Below the pieces are notes generated by a model. That model saw only the letters and a list, made by a program, of their open reading frames with translations, had not been told where the DNA came from and made no database searches. Shown piece by piece: positions 45,247 through 57,252 of a stretch of DNA of 64,000 nucleotides. Origin of the DNA: Haberlea rhodopensis. Taxonomy: Eukaryota > Streptophyta > Magnoliopsida > Lamiales > Gesneriaceae. Each line of letters opens with the position of its first letter. Position 1 is the first letter of the stretch. Where the stretch lies: contig CAJQUN010000036.1 in NCBI GenBank assembly GCA_907163345.1, forward strand, positions 2,480,001 to 2,544,000, read 5' to 3'. The translations under genes and the position numbers were made by a program.

Positions 45247-45733
45247 TTAGCCCATTAATTTGTGCTTATGACTCTTCCTAAACAACTTTAATTCATCGAA
45301 TGAATTTAACTCCATTTATCGATTTAATCTTTTGTGCGACCCGTTAGGATCTTGCAACGTTGGCAGTGACATAAAATATAATTTTATGTCACAAGCAATG
45401 AGTGGTATCTAGCAACACATAAAGTCTACCCAAGTTACAAGAATGTCATTGACTCGACATTACCTATGGACTGTGATAATATTCACCATGTAACTTAATC
45501 TATTTGTCCTATGTGTTCAGATTGGAATAAGTCATACTCGTATAGTTCAATCTTATATTTCTTGATCGCCAAGTATACTAGAATAAATGAATAAGCTTGA
45601 TATCGCATATCGACTCATTCGAGCATGGCCATGAATTTTAGTCTCACTTGATCAAGGGCCCAAACACTTCTCCTGTTATATAGGAGGGACAAATCCTATC
45701 TTGATCACTCAACATCCCCTACATAATTAGTAG
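45031..45733 (-). repeat. truncated 5' LTR of copia element A
   Basis: It corresponds to 17264-17945 of the 3' LTR. The first 290 bp or so of the LTR (plus-strand left end), the PBS and much of gag are missing. It includes a TA/TG microsatellite at about 45187-45246. At its right end it is cut by Gypsy D. Confidence 0.8.
45187..45246. repeat. (TA)n/(TG)n microsatellite
   Basis: An almost pure TA run with an internal GTGTG tract sits within the truncated LTR. It is longer than the matching run at 17424-17453. Confidence 0.85.
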
Positions 45734-48416
45734 TGTAAGACACAGTTATTAATTAATCCGGATTAACGATCATTATACAAAACCGGATAATTAATTAGTT
45801 ACAAATTTGGATAATTTATTTGGAATTGAAGGATATAACAAGTTAGTGAACTTTTGAGAACATCCGAATGATTAAATTATAGATGCGAATAAATGTGTTC
45901 CGGACTACGACACATTATATTTAAAAAAAAGTGTAAATTGCAAATATATATATTTATTAAACACATGTAGGTAGGGTGCAATACACCACACATACAACCA
46001 ACATACCCACTAAATGCATAGAAAGCATCGATCATTTCAGATTTTCATTTCAGATTTTCATTCTTCCTCCTTTTCTTTCTCCCATCTTTCACTTGCTTGC
46101 TGATTTCTCTTCAAAACCCCATCAAACCCATCTGAGATTCACATGCAAGCTTGGATTTGGAAGGAGTAAAGGAACAAGATTCGAATTGCAGCAAGAAAGA
46201 AGAAAGAAAACCCAAGGAAACCTCAAAGTGCAGCAGAAACAGCAGGTTTTAGGCGGAAATTCGTGAGCTTCAGTTGATTGTGGCTGGTGTTAAGGCTTCA
46301 AATCTTCACAATTGAAGGTTTATAGGTATATTTACAGTTTATAAACATGGCATGGTCGAATTATTGTGCAATTAGATGGAAGTGTTGCTGTAATAGATGA
46401 CAATATTGCTGTCAAATGTATTCTGTTTGGAATCAGTACATATGCATGCTGTTATTTCGAATTTTAAGCATAGTTAGGGTTCGAATTGGAAGATAATGCC
46501 CCTATGACAAGTTGTCGTATTTTGTGATAGCTTTAATTGGCCACTGAAATCAGCTAATTTAGATTTAGGATGAAAAAGTTATGGTCATTCTACCAAAATG
46601 TGTAAATTCTTGAAATTCAGTGCATTCGAGTTTCATGAATCGTGTTCTTCGAATTTCTGGGAATAAACGGCTAAGAATTTGAAGTTTTAGGTTCTAATAA
46701 GAGTTGTGGTATTCGAAGTTAGATGTCATTTGGAATTGGCCTCACTCAATTTAGAGTTCATATGCAGACGTTATGCTAATTTGACCACATAGTGCTCAAT
46801 CTGGAAAAGGATTTCATACGAGTTTTTAGGCTTGTACTATTTTCAAATAATCTATATCTAGATAAACTAATTATCTTAAAGCTCATAAGATATGTATTGT
46901 ATAAGTTTGAGTTATATTTCATTAGAAACTGGCCTCAGATGATTTGGATGTTGTATGCATTATTTATGAAGGTTTTACGAAAAGTGGTCAATCTGAAATT
47001 TAGAATTTCCCCTGCTTTGCATAAATAATGTTTAGACCCAATTTGCCTTAGGTAAATGAACGAATTTGGGGAAGTGTCAAACATATGAAATATCATATTT
47101 TGAGTTAGTTATCAAGCTAAATTAGACCCATGTAATTTGGTTTAGTATTGGAAAATATATGAGCCAATTACTATGAGAATGTAAGCCGAAATTTTAAGAA
47201 ATTCTCAAAGGGTCAATGTTAAGATTATAAACTTGATATTGGAAATAATTGAACACTTTGATGATATAATTGATGTATAAATGACCAGGTTAACAGATCT
47301 CGATGTTGATTCGAGGAGTACTCTGTAGATATAGCATAGATCCGAGGTACGTTGAAATGAGTTGTATCATGACGTCTGACGAAGACGTGTATGACGCTTT
47401 GTATGATTTTACATGTCATTAATTGAATTATACGATTTAATTGTCACTATGTGATTCTTATGTGACTATATGACATGTTTGAGATACATTGTAGTACATG
47501 ATATGTGAATTACATGATATGTATTGATTTCACATGAGATTGCATGATATATTGAGTTGCATATGTCATTTGATGCATAAATGATTCATGGGCATATCAT
47601 ATTGATCTATCATTTCTTTGATATTCATGATTATGACTGAGTTGATTCACTCTGAGTGTCGGGGACGACGAGCACGGCGATGACAGGCAGTATAGGTAGC
47701 GACTGTAGTCACGCGCGTGTCACCGGACCTAGACACGAGGAATGGACGAACACAGCACATAGGATGAGTCTCCTAGCGCAATATGTGTGTGTTGTCACCC
47801 TCTGCTCGAGCTGACATTATTTGATGATACATTCCTTTGGACTCCGATCTTTGGTATCTTGAGATTCGATTCTTTATACAATTCATACATAGCATTCATA
47901 CATGGTATGCATTGCATGACACTTTGTCATTTGACATGATTTATTTATTTCTCGTACTGGGGTACTGACCCCCTTTGTGGTGGTTGTCATGTCTTTTGTT
48001 GTTCGGACATGACAGGCTTTACAGGAGGACATGGTGACGATGCTTACAGTGACGCATCGAGAGATAACCGAGCTCCATGATGAGCGAGCTCAGGTTATGT
48101 ATGATTTCTTATTCCCAGTAATATATATGACTTTTAGACAAAATAAATTTACCGGGGTATGCCCCGTGTATGTTGTACTTGCGATATGATATTTTCGAGA
48201 CTATGTGATAATGCTGGTTAATGTTTACTTAATTATTTGCAAATGAAAGGCCTAAATCAAAAAATATATATATTTTGATATCAATATATATGTATCACTT
48301 AAAAGCGAAAATATTTTAGGGCCATTTTACAAGACATTTGAAATTAATCTTCCGATGTTTACGCAAATTAATCACTGTGTGATAATTAAATACCACATTA
48401 GGATCGGGCCCTCACA
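45734..48416 (+). repeat. left LTR of element D
   Basis: It is 2683 bp, TGTAAGACACAG to CCCTCACA. It includes a TGACGTC/TGACG cluster at about 47369-47396 that is kept in the right LTR at 53388-53409. Small open frames such as 45976-46266 lie inside it and are not genes. Confidence 0.82.
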
Positions 48417-48419
48417 TTA

Positions 48420-48432
48420 TGGTACCAGAGCA
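48420..48432 (+). other. degenerate PBS of element D
   Basis: TGGTACCAGAGCA resembles TGGTATCAGAGC (initiator tRNA-Met) with one change, three bases after the LTR. Confidence 0.7.
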
Positions 48433-51400
48433 TATATCTGGGATATGCTCGAACTAGAGTTAGGACACTGAGAATAGACACAAATGAATTGTTTGTGCAT
48501 GTGTCTGACTATGTGATTTTATATGCTCTTGACTGCTATGTTTACATGTACGATAATGAGATTTTATACATGTAACGGATTACTAAGCAGGGACAGTTAG
48601 ATGTCATATATCTGAGTATTTTAATATGCTGAGTTGCATATAATCTAGAGAATTTGAATGCCGAGTTGCATATATTCTAGAGAATTTGAGAATTTTATTT
48701 GTTAGCACCGATGGTTGCTGACCGGATGATGATGTAGAATAAGTGATGAGAACATCTCTGACTTGAGATTGTATATGATGTTTTGATTTTATGATGAACA
48801 GTTAGTGTTTGGACAGGTAGCAGCGATACAGACTTTAAGAGCCATCTTTTGTACATGTAGGCACTGTAAACTGTGAATTGAATTAACTTAGTGTTATTGA
48901 AATTTTTTATCACTTTGGGATCCTTGTGATTAGTGAGATGAAACAATAACTAATTAAAACGCTTTGTGTCGATTGACATCGGGAATTTAAGTCTGAAAAA
49001 CCAAGGTTATACACATGAGTTTACGTCAAAACCTGTGTACGTCAAGATGATAATTTAGAACTTGAGATTATTGGAACTAGCAATATTTCAATTGAAGAAT
49101 AGAATGTAGTTGTGAGAAACAACGAGAATTGGTTTGAATGAGGACTTGGATATGGGGACTGTCGTAATTCAGTTCCAATTTATATGTCCAAATTATGAAT
49201 AAAAACTACAATAGGAACTCTAGATAATAGTATCTAGACTAATGGTAGTGACGGATGACGATTTTCCTCTTTCTGATACGGGAAAATATGTTTACGAGAA
49301 GGCCATGTTGATGACATGAAAAATGGTAATTGATTATCGTGGATTTGAGAAATGGAAATATCTGCTTAATCTCAATAACTATTCACTAGTGAAGAGATTA
49401 GATATCGACTGAAGAATAAGACACCGATGTGGTGCGAAGTAGTTAAAACTGGATTAAAGATTAATGAAGTGACTATCATTGGGATAATCCAAGTAGTCCT
49501 AGAAAAGTTTAAGAAGTATCACTCCAATTTATCCAGCTCTTGTAGTTCTGGAGGTACTATGAGATTGTAAAATACCAAATCTTTTCGAGGTCACTGTGGA
49601 TGTAAATATCTATTGATCCACTTGAAAGAATAATAAGAACTGATATTGATTGTGGTCAGTCAGAGCATGTCTGTTACGTGCTAAGGAAAATGCAGCCATA
49701 ACAACAAATACTCTGAGCTAGAGGTAGATATCAGAATGGTTATTCATTTTGACAACTCAGTTCTAGGAGCAGCTTGTTACCTATAAATTAGAGGTCATAC
49801 CTGATAGTTATTTTTGGTTCCCTAATAGACCAGAAAGTATACCCTGACAAAGGATAAGGTTAGAGATGCTACAGAAGTAGATACATGTTGTGTATTTGAT
49901 CACACTACACGAGTTTAATTAAGACAAAACATTATTTTCATACATTGCATCAAATGTGTATTGATTATGATGATTTGGGAAATATACCAGCCGAAATGAT
50001 TATACTATCCATACATATAATAGTGAACTGTATCTTACAGTTTGATGATAGTGTTGTGGATTTGAATTAAATGGTGTTGCCGATATATGGTTTCGATTGT
50101 ATCAAGGGTACGGATACTCTAATAAATTTTAAGGTATTGTAAGTTGATTTCAGGGTATAATGATTTTTAACTGTATTGTGGCTCCAAAGGAAATGTTTAT
50201 AGCCACGAATAGCAAGTTAAGATACTAATAGTATCAGCTATGAACGTATTGCAATTGCGATACTTGGAAAATTGAAGGAATTTTTTTTCTTATATAAGAA
50301 GTGGTTAATGCTGATCAAGAAGAGTCGAGGTTGATTGATATCATAGTGGTAAGAAAACTTGCCCAGATTTTCCTAAGGAAATAATAGAAGTTCCACTAAA
50401 GAAAAAAATGATTTTAACTGCTCGTTAATGCCAAAGAATAGATTCAATATCAAAAGTATTGTACGGAACGCCATCAACAGAGTTGACAAATATAGAAGGA
50501 TAGTTGCAGAATCTCCTTGATACGAGTACATATGTCTGAGTATGTCACTTGAGGAAAACATCAGCATTGTCCGTGAAGAAGAAAGATGATATGATGAAGA
50601 TGTGTATAGACTAAAGGCAGTTGAATCGGGCTACTATCAAGAAATACCCACTACCTAAGTTTGAGAAGTATTTGATTAGTTGTAAGAAACTTTGATGTAT
50701 AAGAAGAATGATTTTAAATCTGGTTACCATCAGTTTGAGTCAGAAGAGAAAATATTCTCTAAGCAATTCCAGATATAGGCATCTTGAATTTTTGGAAATG
50801 CCGTGTGGTCTGACAACTATACCATTAGAGTTATGAATTTGATGAATAAAATATTCCATAACTTATGGACTGACTTGTAATCATATTCATCAGTGGTATA
50901 CTAGTGTATACGAGATCCAGAAGGAACCACACATAACATCTGCGATTGATGATTCAGACGCTTCTTGAAGCTCAAATTGTATACCAAGTTTTCGAAGTGT
51001 AAATCTTGGTTGAATTGAGTGTTGTTTTGGGATAGGTGATTCCAACTCACCAGGTATCAGTTGATCCCATTAAAGTAGAGGTAGTAATAATTTGGCCAAG
51101 AGTAACCAGTATACTCGAGATACGAAGTTTTATGAGTTTTACCAGATATTGCAGGCTTTTATGGAAGGATGAACCAATTGACTAAGAAGAAATTTGAGTT
51201 GTGTTTGGTCAGATGAATGTGAAAGCGGTTTTCATAACTAAAATGGAAGTGAACTACAGCCCCAGTGTTGATTTTGTTGAACTGGTCAGGGGAATATGTA
51301 GTTTGTGCAAATAAGTTGGTCAAAGATTTGAGATATGTTCAAATGTATCATGAGGAGATGATTGCATATGCTTGAGTGAGATAATTCAAGTTGAAAGAAT

Positions 51401-52964
51401 CATGATATCCTGTTCATGAACTCGAGCTTGTAGCCATTATTTTTGCCTTGAAGATGTGGCAATGTATCTGTGTGGCAAACAATTCGTAATATACTCTGAT
51501 TTTTGGAGTTTAAAATATCTATTATTCAGTCAGAGTTGAACTTGAGATAGAAGCGATGACTAGACTTATTAAAGAATTTGACTTTGGTAGTCAATATCAA
51601 TCAAGGAAAATGAAACTAGTAGCAGATGCACTGAATCGAAAATTGCAAGGTGCGATGGTAGCATGCATATATGCTTTGCAGTTTGAGTCACCTCCGATTT
51701 TGAAGATCAGAAGAACTCGAAGGACAGAGCCATACTGATATTGAGTGAAGAAATTGGTTGTCTCATCAACCAACTAGATTTTAGTATACAATTTAGTGGC
51801 GGGTTGTGATTGAACAATCAGTAAATATCATCGAATCCTACTGATTCGAAAGAATTATTACTGCAGAAAGCATACTATAGATGACATAGTGGTATTTTGG
51901 GAATGATGAGATGTATCATTCTTGAGAATCTTATTTCTGATAGGATGGTATAAAGAAAGGAATTTTGGAAATTCCGTGGCAAATTGTTTGACATGCCAGC
52001 AGGTCAAGATGAAAATACGAGACCTAATGGAGTACTACAGAAATTGTAAGTGCCACAATGAATTTGGGAAATTTCTACCTTTGAGTTTTGTAGCTCAAAT
52101 TGTTTAGATCAAACAGAGATTGTGAAACAAGTTGAATCAGAGTTGATTGACTATTCAATACAAGATATTGATCTCATATGTTTGTATGTATGCCTATGGG
52201 AAAACGACATGTTTAAGATGTGATTTGGTTACAGTGAGTTTCTGTAACAACTGTATCTGATAGAGATCCGATGATAATAACCGAATTCGAAAACTGTTTT
52301 TAGAATGTTATGAGTACTAAGTTAGCAATTAGTATTGCTTATCATACCAGATTAATGGACATATTGAGAGAATTATCCAGACTTTGGAAGTTATGTCCCG
52401 ATTAATAGTGATGAATTTAGTGGGAATTGATAGAAATCACTATTCACTGGTAGAATTTTCCTATAATTTATGTTCCAGACAATAATCAGGATGACATCGG
52501 TTCAGGTTTTGTAGAGCCAGAATTACTGATCGCTGATATGATGATAGAAAATTGATAAGGAATTTTTGGCATAACTTGAGATTGTTGAGAAAATGCCACA
52601 ACGATAAATTTTTTGCGAAAACGAATGAAATTTACTTAAAGTAAGCAGGTTTGCGACGCCAACAAGAGAAATAGATCAAATTTCAAGTCGAGAATCAGGT
52701 AAAATCTGAAGATATTACCTTTACGATGATCAATACTACTCATTCGGTTAGGTACGATGTTGTATCGATATTTTGAACCTTGTGAAGTCATAGAGAAGTT
52801 TGGTTCAGTGGTATATCATTGACACTACCACAACAGTTGCCATTGATATATGATGATTCTTATGTATCTATGAATGAGATTGAGACATCCCATATGATAT
52901 AAATAGTTGAGTTATACTCAGTTTTGCGATTTCGAGGACGAAATCATTTTAAAAGGGGAAGAAG
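48433..52964 (+). pseudogene. element D gag-pol remnant
   Basis: Stops are frequent in all frames. Recognisable pieces are an RNase H end (VADALNRKLQGA) in the frame 51556-51738, integrase zinc-finger-like CLTCQQVK at about 51990, and the terminal FEDEI-like GAGGACGAAAT at 52933. It is too decayed for domain boundaries. Confidence 0.65.
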
Positions 52965-53469
52965 TGTAAGACCCAGTTATTAATTAATCCGGATTAACGA
53001 TCATATACAAAATCGGATAATTAATTAGTTACGAATTTGGATAATTTATTTGGAATTGAAGGATATAACAAGTTAGTTAACTTTTGAGAAAATCCAAATG
53101 ATTAAATTATAGATGCGAATAAATGTGTTCCGGACTACGACGCATTATATTTTTTAAAAAAGTGTATATTGGAAAATTTATGAGCCAATTACTATGAGCA
53201 TGTAAGCTGAAATTTTAAGAAATTCTCAAAGGGTCAATGTTAAGATTATAAACTTGATATTGGAAATAATTGAACACTTTGATGATATAATTGATGTATA
53301 AATGACCAGGTTAACAGATCTCGATGTTGATTCAAGGAGTACTCTGTAGATATAGCATTGGTCCGACGTTGAAATGAGTTATATCATGACGTCTGACGAA
53401 GACGTGTAATGATGCTTTGTATGATTTTATATGTCATTAATTGAATTATACGATTTAATTATCACTATG
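52965..53469 (+). repeat. right LTR of element D, deleted and truncated
   Basis: It starts TGTAAGACCCAG. It matches the left LTR to about 45935, then jumps to sequence matching 47147-47455, and stops at TCACTATG. About 1.2 kb is missing inside and the last 960 bp or so are missing at the end. Confidence 0.82.
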
Positions 53470-54021
53470 GTACAACTTGAACTATTGTAGGTTTACATTT
53501 GTTGGATCTATAATTTGCATATGACATTTGTTTATGACCACACACGCACGTTCACTGCTTTGTTAAGTATGAAAGGGATTGAACTTGTTCCACTATTAAC
53601 TTTTCACCGCCTTTCATTACATGCACGTTTAAAATTGTTGAGGCATTAAAGTGAGAACAAGTTAGTTTGTTATGAATCTATGAGCCAAACAAAAATATTG
53701 TAGTTTTGTCTGATTTACTCGAGGTCGAGTAAAGAGTAAGTATGGGGGAGTTTGAAGTGACTAGAAATAGACACATCATTGAGTTTAATTGTTTATGATT
53801 TGGTATGATGGATAATTTGATACATATGCTACATAATCGTATATTTATGTAATTGTAGGTGGAATCGAAGAATTCGAGCTAAAAACAATGTATAAAGACC
53901 AAGGAAAGATATGGAGATGATAAGGACTCAAGGTTGATCAAGAAAAAGGCCAAAAGTGTAATTTTGAAGAAGAGATCCATCGCCTTTGGACAGAAAGTTG
54001 AGCAATAATTTACACGAGTCA

Positions 54022-54170
54022 GCGATCGATCGCAAGAGAGAGGCGATTGATCGCCAAACCTTACTGGAGCCAAGCGATCGATCGCTACAAAGAGGCGATC
54101 GATCGCCCGAAGAGATTTCCCGAAAAAAATAAAGCCAGCGGTCGATCGCTAGTCTGAGGCGATCGATCGC
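54022..54170. repeat. cluster of six GCGATCGATCGC-type palindromes (F2 LTR)
   Basis: Exact copies are at 54022-54033, 54074-54085, 54095-54106 and 54159-54170. One-base variants are at 54043-54054 and 54138-54149. Spacing alternates around 21 and 31-53 bp. Confidence 0.93.
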
Positions 54171-54409
54171 TAGACGAGTTTTGGAAATATTGGAAACATG
54201 ATTTTTTTACCATCTTGGATAGATTTTACCTACAATATCACATTCCCACCATCTTTGGACGAAATTGGGGACCTTAAATCAGATGAGTTGTCATATTTTG
54301 AGGGGACCAACATAGTTTAGACATTAGATTTTATTTTTCTCTTCTACTGTTTCTTTTTGTTTTGGTTGATTGTTACAGGGTACTATCTCTTGGTACATGC
54401 TAAGGAGTA

Positions 54410-54971
54410 GTAACCTACACTTGAGCCTTTTGATCCCGAGATCAAACGCACTTGTCAAAGGAGGCTAAGGCAAGCAAGAGCACTAATGGCCAATAACGAG
54501 GAAGTTCTAGTCGCACCAGTGGCAAGGTCACTCATGGATTACGCACCCTTCATTCCATGGATCGATGTCGAGTATCACAAGACCCACCATCCAGGCCAAC
54601 AATTTCGAGATCAAGCCTGCTATCATACAGATGATCCAACATTCGGTCCAGTTTGGGGGATCAACTACTGAGGATCCCAACACTCACATAGCGAATTTCT
54701 TGGAAATTTGCGACACCTTCAAGCATAATGGCGTCACTGACGACGCCATCAGGTTACGACTGTTCCCTTTCTCTTTACATAATAAAGCTAAATCTTGGTT
54801 GCATTATTTGCCTACATGATCATTTACCACTTGGGATGGGATGGTGCAAGTATCAAATAGGGCGTTTTCAAATTTCTTTAACTATAACTAAATTAAACAA
54901 AAGTAAGCAAATCAATAGTTTATCAAAAAGCAATTCTTGTTTTTTGGTCAATTTTACCTTTGGAAATTATG
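54410..54971 (+). pseudogene. F2 gag N-terminal fragment
   Basis: It contains FDPEIKRTCQRRLRQARA at about 54428-54480, then, after a frame change, QANNFEIKPAIIQMIQ, EDPNTHIANFLEICDTF and RLRLFPFSLHNKAKSWL up to a stop at about 54817. It is closer to complete Athila gag proteins than the gag of element F. The downstream sequence to 54971 has more stops. Confidence 0.8.
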
Positions 54972-55698
54972 TGATGCCCGGGGATTAATGGTGTTAATCC
55001 CGGTGTGGTAATGATCCTTTATGGATTTTAATTGTGGCATTTATGAATTAATTACGGTATTGAGACTCCCGGGGATTTTAAATCCGGTAATTGGAGTCGT
55101 TGGATCCAAAGGATGAGATGGTATTCTCATCGTGGTGATAACCTTGGAATTTGGTATTTGGTGGGATTTGGGGTCCGGAGTACTTTTTACTGGGGCTGGT
55201 AATGGAAATGGAGATTGTGAGGTAATTATTGAAAACAGATGATTTTTAATGAGTCATGATGTATTTGTGGAAGGATTGGTATTTTTGAGTTTTGGTACTA
55301 TATATACCAAGAAGACTCGGTATTCCGTCATTTGGCACGGATTCCTTCCCTCTCTCCCCTCTCTCTCTACGCCTAACCCTCCCCCATTTCCCCTCTTTTT
55401 CCCTTGGAGGAAAAATCGTTGGTAGCTTGGCTCGGGAGCCGAATTTCTCGAAGATAATCAGGTATTAATCTTCCCCTCATCATTGTCTTCGATTTGGTAG
55501 TGGTATTGTAGAGTTTGGTTGATGTTTTGGTTGGTTTTGGATTTAGGGATTTTTGGCTAAAAGTCCAAAGTTGGGTTTTTAGAGTTTTTATTGGCCTTCA
55601 TGGTGTATTTGAGGTGTTGATGGTGTATGGGGTGTTGGTTTTGAGTTTGGGTGTGAAAAACACCATGGAAGCTCGAGTTTTTTGGAAAATCGCAGGTC

Positions 55699-55908
55699 GC
55701 GATAGATCGCCGAGGAGTGCCGATCGATCGCGACGTGCAGCCGGAATTTGGTGATGATAAATAATGATGGCGATCGATCGCGAGGTCTCGGCGATCGATC
55801 GCGAATGGGTTGACGATCGATCGTGAAGACTCGCGATCGATCGCGATGAAGCACTGGTTGGCTACTGGTCAGGGGCGATCGATCGCGATAAAATCGGCTA
55901 TTGATCGC
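55699..55908. repeat. cluster of GCGATCGATCGC palindromes (E left LTR)
   Basis: Exact 12-mers are at 55770-55781, 55791-55802, 55833-55844 and 55875-55886. Near copies are at 55699-55710, 55720-55732, 55813-55824 and 55897-55908. The first sites are repeated in the right LTR at about 63908-63943. Confidence 0.92.
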
Positions 55909-56350
55909 CGCTCGCAGGTAATTACTTTTTTGAAATTTTAGAAAATGTCAGGATTTTGGAATCGAGTTTTAAGTGGCCCATTTCCGGGACTTTGTCCACA
56001 TTCATGGGAATGCTATATTTTTAAATGGATTGGTTGGAGCTAAAGTTTAATAAAATAGAATTCTCGGTTGATTTTTTTGCTATCATTTAAACTTATAAAA
56101 TGGAATATTTTGGGTATTATGCATGCTTAGCCGGAGGCTTTTATATTGGTAATCGTCATGGATTGACAATAGGTTTGGGAGTTATGAACGTGCTTGGGCA
56201 TGTGGTTGCATGCTTATGTTTGATTGTGAATTATTTATGTGTTAGCACATAATTCATCGGGTCGGGGGACTAAAGCAATGTTGGACTCGAACTATGGAAT
56301 TATAAGGTACATATGACGTACGAGCATAGCCTGTTATAATGTTGCAACTG

Positions 56351-56535
56351 TGAAATGCATGGTATTTGATATTTGCAACAAATGGATATTGAAATGCATG
56401 GTATGTGGTATTTGCAACAAATGGATATTGAAATGGATGGTATGTGGTATTTGCAATAAATGGATATTGAAATGCATGGTATATGGTGCTTACAATAAAT
56501 GGATAGTGAAATGCATGGTATATGTTAATTGCGAT
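56351..56535 (+). repeat. 39-bp tandem repeat in E left LTR
   Basis: It has about 4.7 copies of a unit containing AAATGCATGGTATGTGG and TTTGCAACAAATGGATATT. Because 39 is a multiple of three, it produces spurious open frames of repeated 13-residue blocks on both strands. Confidence 0.9.
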
Positions 56536-57252
56536 AAATGTACATACATTGGGAATTATATGGTGCCGCTTTTGAGCGAGCAATGATTGGATGTTGTCGC
56601 CGTTGAGCGACCATCGGTTATGACGCCGCTATTGTTGAGCGTGCGTGGGGTTAAAATGCCGCTATTGTGGAGCGAGCCATGAAATAGAACTATGGAATCA
56701 TTGGCTAGATACATGTGATATCTGTGGTACTCTATTTGATGATTTAATCATATTTGATTATGGAACTGGTATAGTAGGAATGGTTTTAGCTGATCAATGA
56801 GATGATCAACTGGCTTTTGAGAATTTAATGGTTTGGTTATTCTGAGAACATGGACAATACAGGGGATGAGGATGATACCATCCAGGGAGTATCATTTAAA
56901 TTCATGGCATTTACATTTTGTAAATTATGAACTGTAATATTATGATTATTGGATTTGTGGTATTGGTATGCTCACCCCGTGTGGGGGCTGTCTCTGTTGG
57001 AGCAGGTGGTACAGGTGCAGCAGTAGCTTTGGAGTTGAGCTTGGGCTGTTGATTTGAGGTACTTCCAGGATTGAAGTACCAGAGCTGGTTGAATAAGTAC
57101 GTAGATCCAGAGTTGAGATCGATCTGTGCCTGGGAGGTGCTTCAAGGATTGAAGTACCAGTAACGGTATTGGGTAGAATATCTTATACATTAGATACACG
57201 CTTATTCATTGGGTGCTCTCATGTGAGCACGTCTTTACGTGTATATGGAATG

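Larger units (their letters stand above)
16977..45733 (-). mobile_element. copia element A (older Angela/TAR-like copy), fragmented by nested insertions
   Basis: Its pieces are the 3' LTR (16977-18443), pol (18444-20987), pre-integrase/protease (28359-28853), zinc knuckle/protease (44675-45030) and a truncated 5' LTR (45031-45733). The pieces line up in order with the intact relative, element B. They are separated by element C (TSD ACAAG) and element B (TSD AGAAC), and are cut off at the right by Gypsy D. The LTR begins TGTTAGGATATGCCC on the coding strand, similar to Angela-type LTRs. The lineage name is an inference from LTR length and end sequence. Confidence 0.85.
45734..53469 (+). mobile_element. 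Gypsy element D, chromovirus-like, decayed
   Basis: The left LTR is 45734-48416, with a degenerate PBS at 48420. The internal part is 48433-52964 with only scattered pol traces. The right LTR begins at 52965 and is shortened by an internal deletion and a 3' truncation. The 3' end of the coding part (TTTCGAGGACGAAAT, then a purine tract) is the usual end of Tekay/Del-type chromoviruses. It inserted into the truncated LTR of copia A after AGTAG; the matching right flank is not in the window. Confidence 0.82.
53470..54971 (+). mobile_element. F2: rearranged Athila-like fragment
   Basis: 53470-53752 matches the 3' domain of element F, ending in the purine tract AAGTATGGGGGAG. From about 53754 an LTR begins (TGAAGTGACTAG). 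The LTR contains six GCGATCGATCGC-type sites (54022-54170) and is cut short. It is joined to gag coding sequence at about 54360. This order (3' internal, LTR, gag) shows either two fused copies or a product of unequal recombination. No PBS is left. It ends where element E is inserted. Confidence 0.75.
54972..57252 (+). repeat. left LTR of element E, part 1
   Basis: It starts TGATGCCCGGGG. It includes a long C/T-rich stretch at about 55327-55410, a palindrome cluster (55699-55908) and a 39-bp tandem array (56351-56535). It is interrupted at 57252 by a solo LTR. Confidence 0.87.

Noticed and set aside
45976..46266. 96-codon ORF at the left of Gypsy D
   Set aside because: It is within the LTR, is deleted from the right LTR, and has no domain.
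55588..55854. Arg-Asp-Arg-Ser-rich ORF resembling an RS-domain protein
   Set aside because: The R-D-R-S pattern is the translation of the GCGATCGATCGC repeats in the E LTR.
56254..56586. Open frames on both strands with 13-residue repeats
   Set aside because: They come from the 39-bp tandem unit in the E LTR.
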